From JBPRGG01 sp051418075 (GTDB lineage: Bacteria; Bacteroidota; Bacteroidia; Cytophagales; Cyclobacteriaceae): 64,000 nucleotides of DNA. Within the stretch, counting starts at the first letter, position 1; each line of letters begins with the position of its first letter. Both the position numbers and the translations under genes were made by a program. Below the pieces are notes generated by a model. That model ran no database searches and was not told the DNA's origin. It was given only the letters and a program-made list of their open reading frames with translations. This document shows positions 16,464-26,373 of this stretch, one piece after another. The stretch lies in contig JBPRGG010000125.1 of the NCBI GenBank assembly GCA_051418075.1, positions 10,731 to 74,730 on the forward strand, read 5' to 3'.

Positions 16464-17416
16464 ATCAATTAATTACAGGCTTACATCATGCAACTGCTAT
16501 TGCGGCTGATCCTCAGCAAAACCTGGATTTTTATGCTGGGATCCTGGGCTTAAGACTGGTAAAGAAAACGATTAATTTCGATGCGCCGGAGGTTTATCAC
16601 CTTTATTATGGCAATCAGGAGGGAGCTCCCGGCACCATCATGACCTTTTTCCCTTACCGAGGCCTAAGACGGGGTCGTAAAGGCAAGGGCCAGCTGACCA
16701 CAACTTCCTTTTCTGTTTCCTCCGGCGCACTGGATTACTGGATGAAAAGATTAAAAAAATTTGATATAGCATTTTCCCAACCCTGGGAAAGGCTGGACAG
16801 GGAAGTCTTCATTTACCTGGAGGATCCCGATGGATTGGGCCTTGAATTGGTGGCCAATGATCACGATCAGCGGGCTGGTTATAGTTATGGTCAGATCCCG
16901 CCGGAGCATGCGATTAAGGGGTTTCACACTGTAACCTTATCCATGGAAGACTATCAGCCAACTGCTGACCTGCTGATTCAGCTACTGGACCATCAACTGG
17001 TAGTTGAAAAAAACGACCGGTTACGCTTTTCACTCGGGGGAAATCCGGGAAACCTGGTGGATATTGTATTTAAAACTGATGATGTGCCTGGATTACCCGG
17101 GGCGGGGACGGTTCATCACCTGGCCTTTGCTACCCCGGATGATAAAACCCAATTAGAAGTACAGGAAAAATTATTGAATGCCGGTTACCATGTAACCCAG
17201 GTACTGGATCGTCAATATTTTCATTCCATCTATTTCCGCGAACCGGGAGGAATTCTATTTGAGGTAGCTACCAATCCTCCTGGATTTGCCAAAGATGAAA
17301 CACTGGAGGAGCTGGGAACCAAATTGATGTTGCCTCCCTGGCAGGAAAACCATCGGAATAAAATAGCGGCTGGATTAGCAGAAATTAATTTTAATGCTAA
17401 TAAATTTTATGATTAA
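16460..17416 (+). CDS. MhqO-like ring-cleaving dioxygenase (VOC family)
   Basis: The 318-residue protein has two or more vicinal-oxygen-chelate modules. The metal-site pattern is visible: GLHHATAIAADPQQNLDFYAGILGLRLVKKT at the start, GTVHHLAFATPDD near residue 210 and YFREPGGILFEVAT near 255, supplying His, His and Glu ligands. The NFDAPEVYHLYYG block is typical of the MhqO/MhqA hydroquinone-dioxygenase group, which opens hydroquinone-type rings. It overlaps the cupin gene by four bases and the hydrolase gene by one (TAATG). Such sets protect against quinones and electrophiles in Firmicutes. The aromatic substrate here is untested. Confidence 0.85.
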   Translation: MNQLITGLHHATAIAADPQQNLDFYAGILGLRLVKKTINFDAPEVYHLYYGNQEGAPGTIMTFFPYRGLRRGRKGKGQLTTTSFSVSSGALDYWMKRLKKFDIAFSQPWERLDREVFIYLEDPDGLGLELVANDHDQRAGYSYGQIPPEHAIKGFHTVTLSMEDYQPTADLLIQLLDHQLVVEKNDRLRFSLGGNPGNLVDIVFKTDDVPGLPGAGTVHHLAFATPDDKTQLEVQEKLLNAGYHVTQVLDRQYFHSIYFREPGGILFEVATNPPGFAKDETLEELGTKLMLPPWQENHRNKIAAGLAEINFNANKFYD

Positions 17417-18027
17417 TGCATGAATATCAAATTTTTGAAAGAGGGCAAAAGCTAAGTAAGGCCAGCCAAGCTCTGATCCTGCTACATGGCAGAGGAGGCA
17501 CAGCGGAAAACATTTTAAGCTTATCCGACCATTTTGCCGGAGATAATTGGTACGTGGCAGCGCCTCAGGCTACCAATTATACCTGGTATCCCTATAGTTT
17601 TATGGCTGCAGCTGATCAAAATGAGCCATGGCTCAGCAGCGCTTTATCTTTGCTGGATCGTTTGATTCAGGCGGTTGGCCAAAAGATCCCTTCCCGATCC
17701 ATTTATTTGGCAGGGTTTTCACAAGGTGCTTGTCTAACAGCCGAATTTGCCGCCCGTAATCCAGTTCTAATAGGAGGGGCGGCCATATTTACCGGAGGGT
17801 TGATCGGAGAAAAACCGGAATATGTTAATTATGATGGGAAATTCCAGGGCACTTCCATTTATTTAAGCAACGGAGACCATGATCCCCATGTACCATTATC
17901 TCGATCTGAAGAAACCAAAAAGCAATTGATAAATATGGGGGCAAAGGTAAAGCTGGATATCCTGACTGGAAGACCCCACACGATTCTGCCGGAGGAAATA
18001 GAAAATGCCCGGAATCATGTTTTTTAA
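17416..18027 (+). CDS. MhqD-like carboxylesterase (alpha/beta hydrolase)
   Basis: The 203-residue enzyme is a small phospholipase/carboxylesterase-type alpha/beta hydrolase. The oxyanion strand is LILLHGRGGTAEN. The nucleophile elbow is GFSQGAC, with Asp in NGDHDPHVP and His in GRPHTILP. It starts on the last base of the MhqO-like stop (TAATG), so translation is coupled. In Bacillus, MhqD accompanies MhqO in the quinone-stress response. Its role could be to hydrolyse a ring-cleavage product; that is inference from the pairing. Cytoplasmic, no signal peptide. Confidence 0.87.
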   Translation: MHEYQIFERGQKLSKASQALILLHGRGGTAENILSLSDHFAGDNWYVAAPQATNYTWYPYSFMAAADQNEPWLSSALSLLDRLIQAVGQKIPSRSIYLAGFSQGACLTAEFAARNPVLIGGAAIFTGGLIGEKPEYVNYDGKFQGTSIYLSNGDHDPHVPLSRSEETKKQLINMGAKVKLDILTGRPHTILPEEIENARNHVF

Positions 18028-18108
18028 TAAATCGATAATATTAATAAATATTTAATCAGTATTGGTTGGTGATCCTGTGGTAAAATATGAAGCTTTGCCA
18101 AAAAAACG

Positions 18109-19242
18109 ATGAAAAAATTTTATCTGATTACCATATTGTTTTTAATCTGGTTCATAGCTTGTGAGCAAAGCAAACAGGCACATGATCATCCTCATGAAGG
18201 GGATACAATATCAGCAGCAAGTAATGTGATGTCATCATATGAGCATAGGGAAGATCTGGTTGCTACCATTGCTTTCGGTTCCTGCGGTCACCAGGATCTG
18301 AACCAGCCGGTATTGTCCCTGGCGGCAGCTCATCAACCGGATCTCTTTATTTTTTTAGGAGATAACATTTATGGTGATACTTACAGCATGGATACACTTC
18401 AGAAAAAATATGATCAACTGGGAGCTAAACCAGAATTTCAAAAGCTGAGAAATACCAGTCGAATTTTGGCTACCTGGGATGACCATGATTATGGCTGGAA
18501 TGATTCAGGCCGCCATTATCCTTACAAGGAGGAGTCTAAGCAGATTTTTTTGGATTTTTGGCAAGTCCCACAGGAAGATATTCGCAGGCAAAGACCAGGA
18601 ATATATACCAGTTACATGTTTACTGATGGAACGCATCGGGTGCAGGTGATTATACTGGATCTACGTACATTCAGGGATGATTTGCGCCGGTACCGGGGAG
18701 AACCAATGAATAAGGAGTTATATGATTATGAATTTGACTATTGGCCTTATGAAAAGGCGGACTCTACATTGATGGGGGAGGCCCAATGGAAGTGGCTGGA
18801 GCAACAATTCGGTATGCCGGCCGAACTTAGGATCATTGCCTCCAGTACACAATTTGGGATTTCGGCTAATGGCTATGAAGCCTGGGCTAATTTTCCCCAT
18901 GAGCAGCAGCGCATGCTGGACCTGATACAAAGAACCAAAGCCAATGGTGTGCTATTTGTTTCGGGTGATGTCCATTATGCTGAGATCTCCAGGATAAAAA
19001 AAGATGAAATGTATCCGGTATATGATGTCACTGCCAGCGGGATCACATCTACCTGGGGTTTTGCTACGCCTAATCACAATAGGATAGAAGGGCCGGTGAT
19101 GGAGAATCATTTTGGCTTGATCAGTATCAATTGGCAAGACAATGATCCGGCAGTAAAATTACAAATTTATGATGTACGTGATAGCCTGAGGATCAATCAT
19201 GAGATAAAATTGAGTCAATTAAACCGGTGGTCCTCCAGCTAA
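18109..19242 (+). CDS. PhoD-like metallophosphatase lipoprotein
   Basis: The 377-residue product has a lipoprotein signal (lipobox FIAC, Cys18) and then a PhoD-type calcineurin-like phosphatase domain. Metal-binding blocks are IAFGSCGHQD, FLGDNIYGDT, ATWDDHDYGWND and VSGDVHYAEI, which hold the Asp, Asn and His ligands of the two-metal centre. The family cleaves phosphate mono- or diesters outside the cytoplasmic membrane. A His-rich linker (AHDHPHEGD) follows the lipid anchor. It begins 81 bases after the MhqD-like gene and may have its own promoter. A bidirectional terminator follows at 19271. Confidence 0.88.
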   Translation: MKKFYLITILFLIWFIACEQSKQAHDHPHEGDTISAASNVMSSYEHREDLVATIAFGSCGHQDLNQPVLSLAAAHQPDLFIFLGDNIYGDTYSMDTLQKKYDQLGAKPEFQKLRNTSRILATWDDHDYGWNDSGRHYPYKEESKQIFLDFWQVPQEDIRRQRPGIYTSYMFTDGTHRVQVIILDLRTFRDDLRRYRGEPMNKELYDYEFDYWPYEKADSTLMGEAQWKWLEQQFGMPAELRIIASSTQFGISANGYEAWANFPHEQQRMLDLIQRTKANGVLFVSGDVHYAEISRIKKDEMYPVYDVTASGITSTWGFATPNHNRIEGPVMENHFGLISINWQDNDPAVKLQIYDVRDSLRINHEIKLSQLNRWSSS

Positions 19243-19270
19243 GTTCTTTTAATGATTAGATGGTAAATAA

Positions 19271-19299
19271 AAAAAGATCCTGCCTGACAGGATCTTTTT
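19271..19299. terminator. bidirectional Rho-independent terminator
   Basis: AAAAAGATCCTG (19271-19282) pairs perfectly with CAGGATCTTTTT (19288-19299) around a 5-base loop. A and T tracts on both sides allow termination of the plus-strand phosphatase gene and the minus-strand susD gene that converge here. Confidence 0.92.
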
Positions 19300-19329
19300 A
19301 ATGTTAAATATTACTTATTGCGGAGTTAA

Positions 19330-20943
19330 CTATTGCCAGTACTCGTTTTGAGTTAGTTTCGGATTGAGTTCTATTTCCCTTCTTGCAATAGGCATGAACC
19401 AACTACCCGGATCAGAAACCCGGCTGATCAGTTGTTCTCGTCTGTTGCCATTAAAGCCTTCTGCTACTTGTTGCACCAGATAATGGTCTGCTGAAGAGGC
19501 AGTGGGTAAATTACCATTTATGTCCTTACTGGCCCTGATCAGGTCGAACCATCTTTTTCCTTCACCATGTAATTCTATCCATCTTTCATCCATGATAACA
19601 TCTTCTACAGCTTTCCAGTCACCTTTAATACTGGCTCCATCTACATTGCCAAAATCGATAGGAGCAACCTTAGCCCTGGTTCTAACCTGATTAACCAGGC
19701 TGAATGCTTCTTCACTGGTACCACCGGAAAGCCGGTTTAAGGCTTCAGCCCGCATCAGCATGATGTCCGCCAGGCGATACATGATCCAGTTATTATCGTT
19801 GGTCCAGTTGTTCCTATGATCTTTACGGGTATATTGAGGCCAGTCGAAGAATCCTACATCATCACCTGGAACTGATCCTCCGATGAATTTCCAGGCACCA
19901 TGATACCACCAGGGTTCCATCATACCCCGACCACCGGAAACATAGTCACCGGAAGCTTTTACCAGGTTGATGAATGAATTGGTATAGCCATATACAATGA
20001 TTCCTTCAGAGAATGAGAAATACACATGACCACTGGCTTCATTTTCGCCCCAGTTGTACTGCAACTCAAAGATACTTTCATTAGTATTCTGTAAACCATC
20101 CAGAAAGTTGTTATAATAGGGTACGCCGGAAATGGTATAAATACCGCTGTCAATAATCTCCTTGGCCTGGTCAGCTGCTTTTTGATAGTCGGCCATCCAC
20201 ATGTAATAATCCACCAATAATGCTTTGGCAGCCATGGTAGTAGCTCTTCCCTTGGATTCCGCTGTTGATAAGGAAGGATCCGTGGGACTTCTCAAATAAC
20301 CTGATTGAAGGGCGATATCAATGTCTGCTTTTACCTGGGCCAGTACATCCTGTTCTGAACTTTTTTCAACTGTCAAATCTTCAGATGGGTCGATCGTAGG
20401 CTCCAGAATGATGGGTACTTCTTTCCACCATTGTGCCATTTTGAAATAATTCATGGCTCTGAGCAGGTGCAATTCGCCTAAATGATTTTTCATTTCAGCT
20501 TCGGTATAATCCGGATCTTTATCAACTACTGCGGGCAAATTCTTAATGGCCAGGTTGATCCGGTTGATCAGGGTATAAAAATGATTCCAGTTGGCATAAG
20601 TAATGTCCGGAGATATATCCTGATTGATCAGAGCCCCTCCATTGGGTACGCAGCAGCCAGTTCCGCCCCATTGTACATTCATTCCACCGGCCCTCCAGTC
20701 GCCCAGGGCCATCCATCCGGAGGCCCAACTCCAGGAGTCGGTAGGACTGCCTGAAACAAGTCGTTGAAATCCATCATATACACCGGCTACAGCAGATCGT
20801 GCATCCGTTCCATTTTGCCAATAGGTCGCTTCTGTAAATGAACTTACAGGGGGCTGTTCTACCACATCACAGGATGTGGTAGCCAGGATCATGCCTGTAA
20901 AAAGAGCAATTACCGCTTTAAAGTTTATTTTTATTATTTTCAT
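19330..20943 (-). CDS. SusD/RagB family nutrient-binding lipoprotein
   Basis: The 537-residue lipoprotein has lipobox ATTSC and belongs to the surface lipoproteins that cap a SusC channel and bind the substrate. Family hallmarks are the TPR-like helices early on (HLLRAMNYFKMAQWWKEVPIIL), WIMYRLADIMLMRAEALNRL, and the C-terminal DERWIELHGEGKRWFDLIR, followed by the closing FMPIARREIELNPKLTQNEYWQ. It lies 20 bases downstream of the SusC gene in the same operon (fasciclin-SusC-SusD). The ligand cannot be read from sequence. It is the only SusD in the window although there are two SusC proteins. Confidence 0.93.
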   Translation of the reverse strand: MKIIKINFKAVIALFTGMILATTSCDVVEQPPVSSFTEATYWQNGTDARSAVAGVYDGFQRLVSGSPTDSWSWASGWMALGDWRAGGMNVQWGGTGCCVPNGGALINQDISPDITYANWNHFYTLINRINLAIKNLPAVVDKDPDYTEAEMKNHLGELHLLRAMNYFKMAQWWKEVPIILEPTIDPSEDLTVEKSSEQDVLAQVKADIDIALQSGYLRSPTDPSLSTAESKGRATTMAAKALLVDYYMWMADYQKAADQAKEIIDSGIYTISGVPYYNNFLDGLQNTNESIFELQYNWGENEASGHVYFSFSEGIIVYGYTNSFINLVKASGDYVSGGRGMMEPWWYHGAWKFIGGSVPGDDVGFFDWPQYTRKDHRNNWTNDNNWIMYRLADIMLMRAEALNRLSGGTSEEAFSLVNQVRTRAKVAPIDFGNVDGASIKGDWKAVEDVIMDERWIELHGEGKRWFDLIRASKDINGNLPTASSADHYLVQQVAEGFNGNRREQLISRVSDPGSWFMPIARREIELNPKLTQNEYWQ

Positions 20944-20963
20944 TTCTTTGTTATTTAACAGGG

Positions 20964-23900
20964 TTAAAAATTAACATCGACACCAAACGTTATGGTTCTT
21001 GATACAGGATAAATAGACCAGTCAATACCACCTATAATTCCTCCAGAGAATTGTTCAGGGTCATTACCTAAATATCTGGTGAAAGTTAATAAATTGTTAC
21101 CAGACATATAAACCCTTGCAGTTTTGATGAAGGTGTTATCCAGCAGGGTATTGGGCAGCTGATAGCTTAAGGTTACATTTTTCAACCTCATATATGATCC
21201 ATCTTCCAGGAATCTGGAGGAAACCCGGGCGTTGTTTGCATCATCATCACGGAAAACTGCTTTAGGAACTTCAGTAACGTCACCTTGTTTCCTCCATCGG
21301 TTCAATACAATGGTAGTGGCATTGGCCCAGTTCCACATTCCTTCCGCCTGAGTCCTGAAGTATGACATGATGTCGTTGCCATACTGGTACTGCCAGAACA
21401 TATTCAATTCTATACCTTTCCAGGCAAAAGTATTGTTAAAGCCACCGAAGAATTTGGGTTGAGATCGGCCAATTACAGTACGGTCATCATTGTTGATCAC
21501 ACCATTCTGATCCCAATCTCTGAAGATCATATCACCACCCTGGAAAGCATAACCACCGGCATTACGTAATACCATGGGGTTGCCATTGCCATCTAAAGTA
21601 GCTTCTTCTGGAGAATTGGCAAAATCGTAGATTGGATCGCCATCTCTTTCACCTACCTGTACCAGATAAGCATCTTCATCATAGGCATAGACACCGTCGG
21701 CAGTCCAGCCATAGAAGTTACCCAGCAGTTCGCCCTCTTTGGCTACCCCAAAGAATGGTTTCAAACCACCGGTACTCTGGATCAGGTCTTTCCCGCCAGG
21801 TAAACTTTTAACAGAGTTTTCATTAAAAGCAATGTTTGCATTTACATTCCATTTAAAATCACGGTCCAGAATATTGGCGATCAACTGGAATTCGTAACCC
21901 GTATTCAATATCTGGCCAAAGTTTTGCAATGAATTAGAGAACCCGGAAGATTCTGGCAATTGCAGGGCCATGAGCAGGTCGTCAGTTACTTTTCTGTACC
22001 AGTCAGCTACAAAAGTCACCCGATTGTTAATGATAGTTAAATCGATACCAATATTGGTTTGGGTGGTGCTTTCCCAGGAGAGGGTTGGTACAGCTACAGA
22101 TTCAGGAGCTACACCAGGTACGCCCAGATAACCATAACCTGTGCCATAGGTGGCATAAGCTGCTTCATCCCCAATGCTCTGGTTTCCAGTCTGGCCAAAA
22201 GAACCCCTGATCTTGAAGTCATCCACCACACTGGTCATTCCTTCAAAGAATGGTTCAGAGGAGACCCTCCAACCTACAGAACCTGAAGGGAAAACAGCCC
22301 ATTTGTTTTTGGGTCCGAACCTGGAGGAACCATCGCGACGTATATTGAAGGAAGCCAGGTATTTGTCATTGTAATTGTAGTTCACCCTACCAAAGAAGGA
22401 CATGATACCCCAATTGGAGATGTAACTGTAGATACCAGGAAAGTTGGCTCCACTTACATTGAATGGGTTAGGTACTGCACTGGCATTCAAAGTAGTAATA
22501 ATATCAGCTGAGGCACCTCGACCTTCGGCTCTGAGTCGGTCTACTTTGGTTTCCTGCATACTCATACCAGCCAGGGCAGAGAGGCTATGCACTTCGTTGA
22601 ATGTTTTATTATAGGACAGGATGTTTTCATTGATCCAGGTAAGATGTTCAATTTTCTGGGCCTGGGCTGTACGGGCAGGATTATTGTCATTGAATCCGGG
22701 GTTAAATCTTTCTTCTGACTCATCACGGCTATCTACACCAAAACTAGTCCTTAAATTCAAACCAGGTACAATATCCCACTCCAGATATGTATTATTAATG
22801 ATCCGGTTGGTATATAAATTATTCAAACGGGCTGCTTGTTTCAGGGGATGGGTAGACTGATGAGTTTGGTCCGGCCACACACCTACGACATCATTACCTA
22901 CTGAATCCTGTTTCCATAGGGCATTGTAAGGTAAAGTCCTTACAGCAGCGCCATATACGCCATTATCCCTGTCATTGATTTCACGGGCCAGACGTAGAGA
23001 AGTTCCTACTCTCACTTTGGGTGAAATATCATAATCCAGGTTGGTACCTGTGGAAATTCTCTGGAAGGTATTATCGATAATAACACCTTTCTGATCAAAA
23101 TAACCAATACTACCAGCAAAACGGAGATTGTCACTACCACCTCTTAGAGAAACATTATAGTCGGTAATACGACCACCATTTTCATTAACAACTGCATCTA
23201 CCCAATCAGTATCATTATTATAAAACTGATAATCCTGATGACTGGGGTCAAACAGAAATGATGGAGGATTTTCAGCCGGATTATTAGAAATGGATTCGAC
23301 GATCAGGGTTTTGGCCTGAGGGCCGGTGATCATGGGCAGCTGACGGGTAAAGCTTTGGAAACCTGTATATACCCTGGCATTTATAGTAGTACTTCCTGAA
23401 GTACCTCTCTTGGTAGTGATCAGTACCACACCATTGGCTGCCCGAGCTCCATATATGGAAGAAGCAGCAGCATCTTTCAGAATTTCAATAGAAGCAATGT
23501 CGTTGGGGTTGAGGTAAGAAAGCGGGTTTCCTCCTCTTTGACCACCGTCCAGCTGGTTGTCAGTATTATCAGACAAAATGGGCACACCATCCACTACATA
23601 TAAAGGCTCATTACCAGCATTGATAGAGGAATTACCCCTGATCCGAATCTGAGTACCACCACCAGGTACATTGGATGAAACCACGTGTACACCAGCAGCA
23701 CGCCCCTGGATCATCTGGTCAAATGAAGGAAGGGGAACGTCTTCAATTTCTGAACTTTTAACAGAGGTAATGGCTGCGGTGATTTCTCTTCTTTCCTGCT
23801 GGCCATAACCTACTACCACCAATTCCTGCAACTGTGTGATATCCGGCATTAAATTGATGCTAAAATTAGTCTTATTTCCAATAGAAACTTCTTCTGAAGT

Positions 23901-24158
23901 ATAACCTACATATGAAACCACCAGGGTTTGGGCATCTTCAGGTATTGTTAGGGTGAAGTTACCATCGATGTCGGTCACAGTTCCTATGGTGGTGCCCTTA
24001 ACAACCACGTTAGCCCCGGGTACCGACTGGTTATCTTCATAAGATATTACCTTTCCTTTAATGGATCGATCCTGGGCAAAAGCTATCATTTGCGTAACCA
24101 GAAAAACTCCGGTAAGCAAAAAGATCTTTAATATGGGTACTTTTAATTTTGTTTTCAT
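20964..24158 (-). CDS. SusC/RagA TonB-linked outer membrane receptor (transport type)
   Basis: The 1064-residue protein has a signal peptide ending in FAQD. It then has a carboxypeptidase-regulatory-like domain (IKGKVISYEDNQSVPGANVVVKG), the SusC signature ELVVVGYGQQERRE and a TonB-dependent plug (GGGTQIRIRG, EPLYVVDGVPI, IEILKDAAASSIYGARAANGV). A long beta-barrel ends in aromatic VDVNF. It imports a ligand across the outer membrane with its SusD partner, using TonB energy. It has no STN domain, so it does not signal directly. It is closely similar along its whole length to the receptor at 27094-30705, strongest in the plug and in the last 200 residues. The fasciclin gene lies 42 bases upstream. 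Confidence 0.95.
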   Translation of the reverse strand: MKTKLKVPILKIFLLTGVFLVTQMIAFAQDRSIKGKVISYEDNQSVPGANVVVKGTTIGTVTDIDGNFTLTIPEDAQTLVVSYVGYTSEEVSIGNKTNFSINLMPDITQLQELVVVGYGQQERREITAAITSVKSSEIEDVPLPSFDQMIQGRAAGVHVVSSNVPGGGTQIRIRGNSSINAGNEPLYVVDGVPILSDNTDNQLDGGQRGGNPLSYLNPNDIASIEILKDAAASSIYGARAANGVVLITTKRGTSGSTTINARVYTGFQSFTRQLPMITGPQAKTLIVESISNNPAENPPSFLFDPSHQDYQFYNNDTDWVDAVVNENGGRITDYNVSLRGGSDNLRFAGSIGYFDQKGVIIDNTFQRISTGTNLDYDISPKVRVGTSLRLAREINDRDNGVYGAAVRTLPYNALWKQDSVGNDVVGVWPDQTHQSTHPLKQAARLNNLYTNRIINNTYLEWDIVPGLNLRTSFGVDSRDESEERFNPGFNDNNPARTAQAQKIEHLTWINENILSYNKTFNEVHSLSALAGMSMQETKVDRLRAEGRGASADIITTLNASAVPNPFNVSGANFPGIYSYISNWGIMSFFGRVNYNYNDKYLASFNIRRDGSSRFGPKNKWAVFPSGSVGWRVSSEPFFEGMTSVVDDFKIRGSFGQTGNQSIGDEAAYATYGTGYGYLGVPGVAPESVAVPTLSWESTTQTNIGIDLTIINNRVTFVADWYRKVTDDLLMALQLPESSGFSNSLQNFGQILNTGYEFQLIANILDRDFKWNVNANIAFNENSVKSLPGGKDLIQSTGGLKPFFGVAKEGELLGNFYGWTADGVYAYDEDAYLVQVGERDGDPIYDFANSPEEATLDGNGNPMVLRNAGGYAFQGGDMIFRDWDQNGVINNDDRTVIGRSQPKFFGGFNNTFAWKGIELNMFWQYQYGNDIMSYFRTQAEGMWNWANATTIVLNRWRKQGDVTEVPKAVFRDDDANNARVSSRFLEDGSYMRLKNVTLSYQLPNTLLDNTFIKTARVYMSGNNLLTFTRYLGNDPEQFSGGIIGGIDWSIYPVSRTITFGVDVNF

Positions 24159-24200
24159 AATATAATATTTTTTTTGATCTAAAAGATTAGGTCAATAATT

Positions 24201-26075
24201 TTATTCAGGAAGTAAAATTCGATTGATTACTTGTATCACACCATTTGTAGCCTGCCAATCTGCTTTGGTTACCCTGGCATCACTGTTGTTGGGGTTCTGG
24301 TCACTCAACTGCACATCCACACCACTTTTAATCACAGTGAGGGTATCCATCAGAGTATAAATCTGATCACCATCTGACAGTTCCAAAGTGAAGATACTTT
24401 TATCTTTTACAATATGGTTGGAAATGATAGAATCCAGTTCCTCGATCTTATCCTGGAAATTCACTAAACCCACTACGTCTGGTCTGCTGTCAAAATATGA
24501 CTGCCAGGCAGCATTGTTGGGAGCCAGAATAGTCAGGTTACCAGCCAATACATCTTCCGTTTTACCTACCATGTCGATAGCCTGTATGGTGGTGGCATAG
24601 GAGTTATCAATATCTTCAGTTAAGGTATTGAAAAGATCAAATGGGGGAGGAGTCAATACAGTATTGATCTTATGGACCACTCCATTGGTCCGGTCAAAAT
24701 TAGTGGCAGTAATGGAAGCATTGTCATTGTCAGTACCAGTTAGGGTGGTTCCATTCACCAAGATATAAGAACCTTGCTGATTCTGAATATATCCATTAGT
24801 TAACTGATCAGCCATGACTTCAGTTGGAAGCAGGTGATATCTTAAAATAGATTCCAGTTCACCACCAGTCATTGATTTTACGGTAGTGGTATCAATACCA
24901 GCAGCTTTAAATGCGGCATCAGTAGGGGCAAACAAGGTATAGGCTTTGGATTCATCACTTAAATCATCATAGAACCCGGCCCTATCCATTACACTATAGA
25001 AAATCATCATGTCCTGGTCAGGGTTCAGGGTAGGGTATCCGGCTACTGAACTGAATGAGGGTGGTATTAATAATTTATCTACCACAATACCATTTCCGTT
25101 ACTGATTTCTAGAGATTCATTTCGAACAAATTCCGGCTTAAGGGTCAACATTTCATCAGCTGAAGTTTCTACGCTTGATGCATATAGTTCCTGGGCTGTT
25201 TTGGCCGCTCCACCATCTGGATCTGTTCTGATAAAATGATAATTCATAATTCTTTCTAACACGTAGTCAGGAACATCTTCCAGGGAGTTGAATTGTGGTT
25301 GCGCATCCAGCCATTCATTAAAGGCCTGATCTGTAAATACCAGTCCTGTTAATAATTGATCCTCATTGCGAAAATCTACAGCTAATACACTAATAGTGTC
25401 TATTACTATTTGATCAGGAGTAGACAAAGATTCATTGACTTCACGTCGGGTAAACTTTTCCAGCAATTCATAGAATACACCAAAATCTCCGGTTCTGTGC
25501 TGAATGGCGAACTCAGAAAAATTAGGTTTGGGGGATAACACTTTATTAATCCCGTGAACAGCTCCGTTTTCGGCATTTATATCAGACAGTTCAGGCAGGA
25601 AGGTAGCATCATCTACATATACAATGCCATCTTCCGGATTTTTAACTACCGTGATATATTTTCCTCCTAAAGCGAAGAAACGCTCCATGCCACTTTCATA
25701 ATCAAATGAGAAGTACATGTCTACCATGGCATGATAAAACACTATTTCCTGTAACGTTTGTTCAGGAATATCTTCCAGGGAATTGTAACTGGGATGATTT
25801 TGAAAATATTCGTCCCATGCATCATTGGTTGGCACATAAACGGTATATAAACCGGCCCGACCAATAAAACCTTCCAAACCTGACATTTCAATAGCCTTTG
25901 CAGTGGTACTAAAACGTGGTTCAGCATTAATTTGCTCAAATAATCTTCCGGCCAGATCATCATTCACTTCAAAATGACTATCATCGGGAAAACAACTCAT
26001 TACGAGTAAAGGAATAAAGAAGAACAAAAGCGCCTTCATAAGCAGCTTTCTTCTAACACCGTACATGTTTTTCAT
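24201..26075 (-). CDS. lipoprotein with four fasciclin (FAS1) domains
   Basis: About 624 residues. The start is placed at ATG 26075 because a lipoprotein signal follows (MKALLFFFIPLLVMSC, lipobox VMSC); 17 residues further upstream are open but implausible. Four FAS1 repeats of about 140 residues follow, beginning near residues 40, 190, 340 and 480. The H1/H2-like blocks are YTVYVPTNDAWDEYF, GLVFTDQAFNEWL, YTLFAPTDAAFKAAG and LTILAPNNAAWQSYF, and each repeat closes with 'NG-V-x-K/V-IN-x-x-L'. FAS1 domains mediate adhesion or binding to matrix. As first gene of the SusC-SusD operon it probably occupies the place of an accessory surface binding protein. Confidence 0.9.
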   Translation of the reverse strand: MKNMYGVRRKLLMKALLFFFIPLLVMSCFPDDSHFEVNDDLAGRLFEQINAEPRFSTTAKAIEMSGLEGFIGRAGLYTVYVPTNDAWDEYFQNHPSYNSLEDIPEQTLQEIVFYHAMVDMYFSFDYESGMERFFALGGKYITVVKNPEDGIVYVDDATFLPELSDINAENGAVHGINKVLSPKPNFSEFAIQHRTGDFGVFYELLEKFTRREVNESLSTPDQIVIDTISVLAVDFRNEDQLLTGLVFTDQAFNEWLDAQPQFNSLEDVPDYVLERIMNYHFIRTDPDGGAAKTAQELYASSVETSADEMLTLKPEFVRNESLEISNGNGIVVDKLLIPPSFSSVAGYPTLNPDQDMMIFYSVMDRAGFYDDLSDESKAYTLFAPTDAAFKAAGIDTTTVKSMTGGELESILRYHLLPTEVMADQLTNGYIQNQQGSYILVNGTTLTGTDNDNASITATNFDRTNGVVHKINTVLTPPPFDLFNTLTEDIDNSYATTIQAIDMVGKTEDVLAGNLTILAPNNAAWQSYFDSRPDVVGLVNFQDKIEELDSIISNHIVKDKSIFTLELSDGDQIYTLMDTLTVIKSGVDVQLSDQNPNNSDARVTKADWQATNGVIQVINRILLPE

Positions 26076-26126
26076 AATATTTACATTTACAATTAAACTA
26101 AAAGATGAGAAACCCAAATAACTCAT

Positions 26127-26373
26127 CTATATAAGTACCTTTTAAAGGCTATAGAGAAAAGCATGTAATGTTTGTAGTGATGGGGAAAGGAAATATTTAA
26201 AAAAGTTAAAAAATAATGATATAAATGGATAAAGCAGGACTTTACAAGAGAAAGAAGGGAATTGACGGATGTATACTAAAATAATTTTTTCAGGAATACA
26301 TTCAATTAAACCAGTTGCTTACAAGATTACTTAAGCTAAAGAATTTAATGAAAGATTATCCGGATTTTAAATA
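26127..26373. other. intergenic region upstream of the fasciclin-SusC-SusD operon
   Basis: AT-rich, no gene. It must carry the promoter for the fasciclin operon and the 3' end of the sigma factor transcript. No good -33/-7 pair and no terminator hairpin was recognised. A sigma factor-dependent promoter of unfamiliar sequence would fit the neighbouring ECF sigma gene. Confidence 0.3.
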
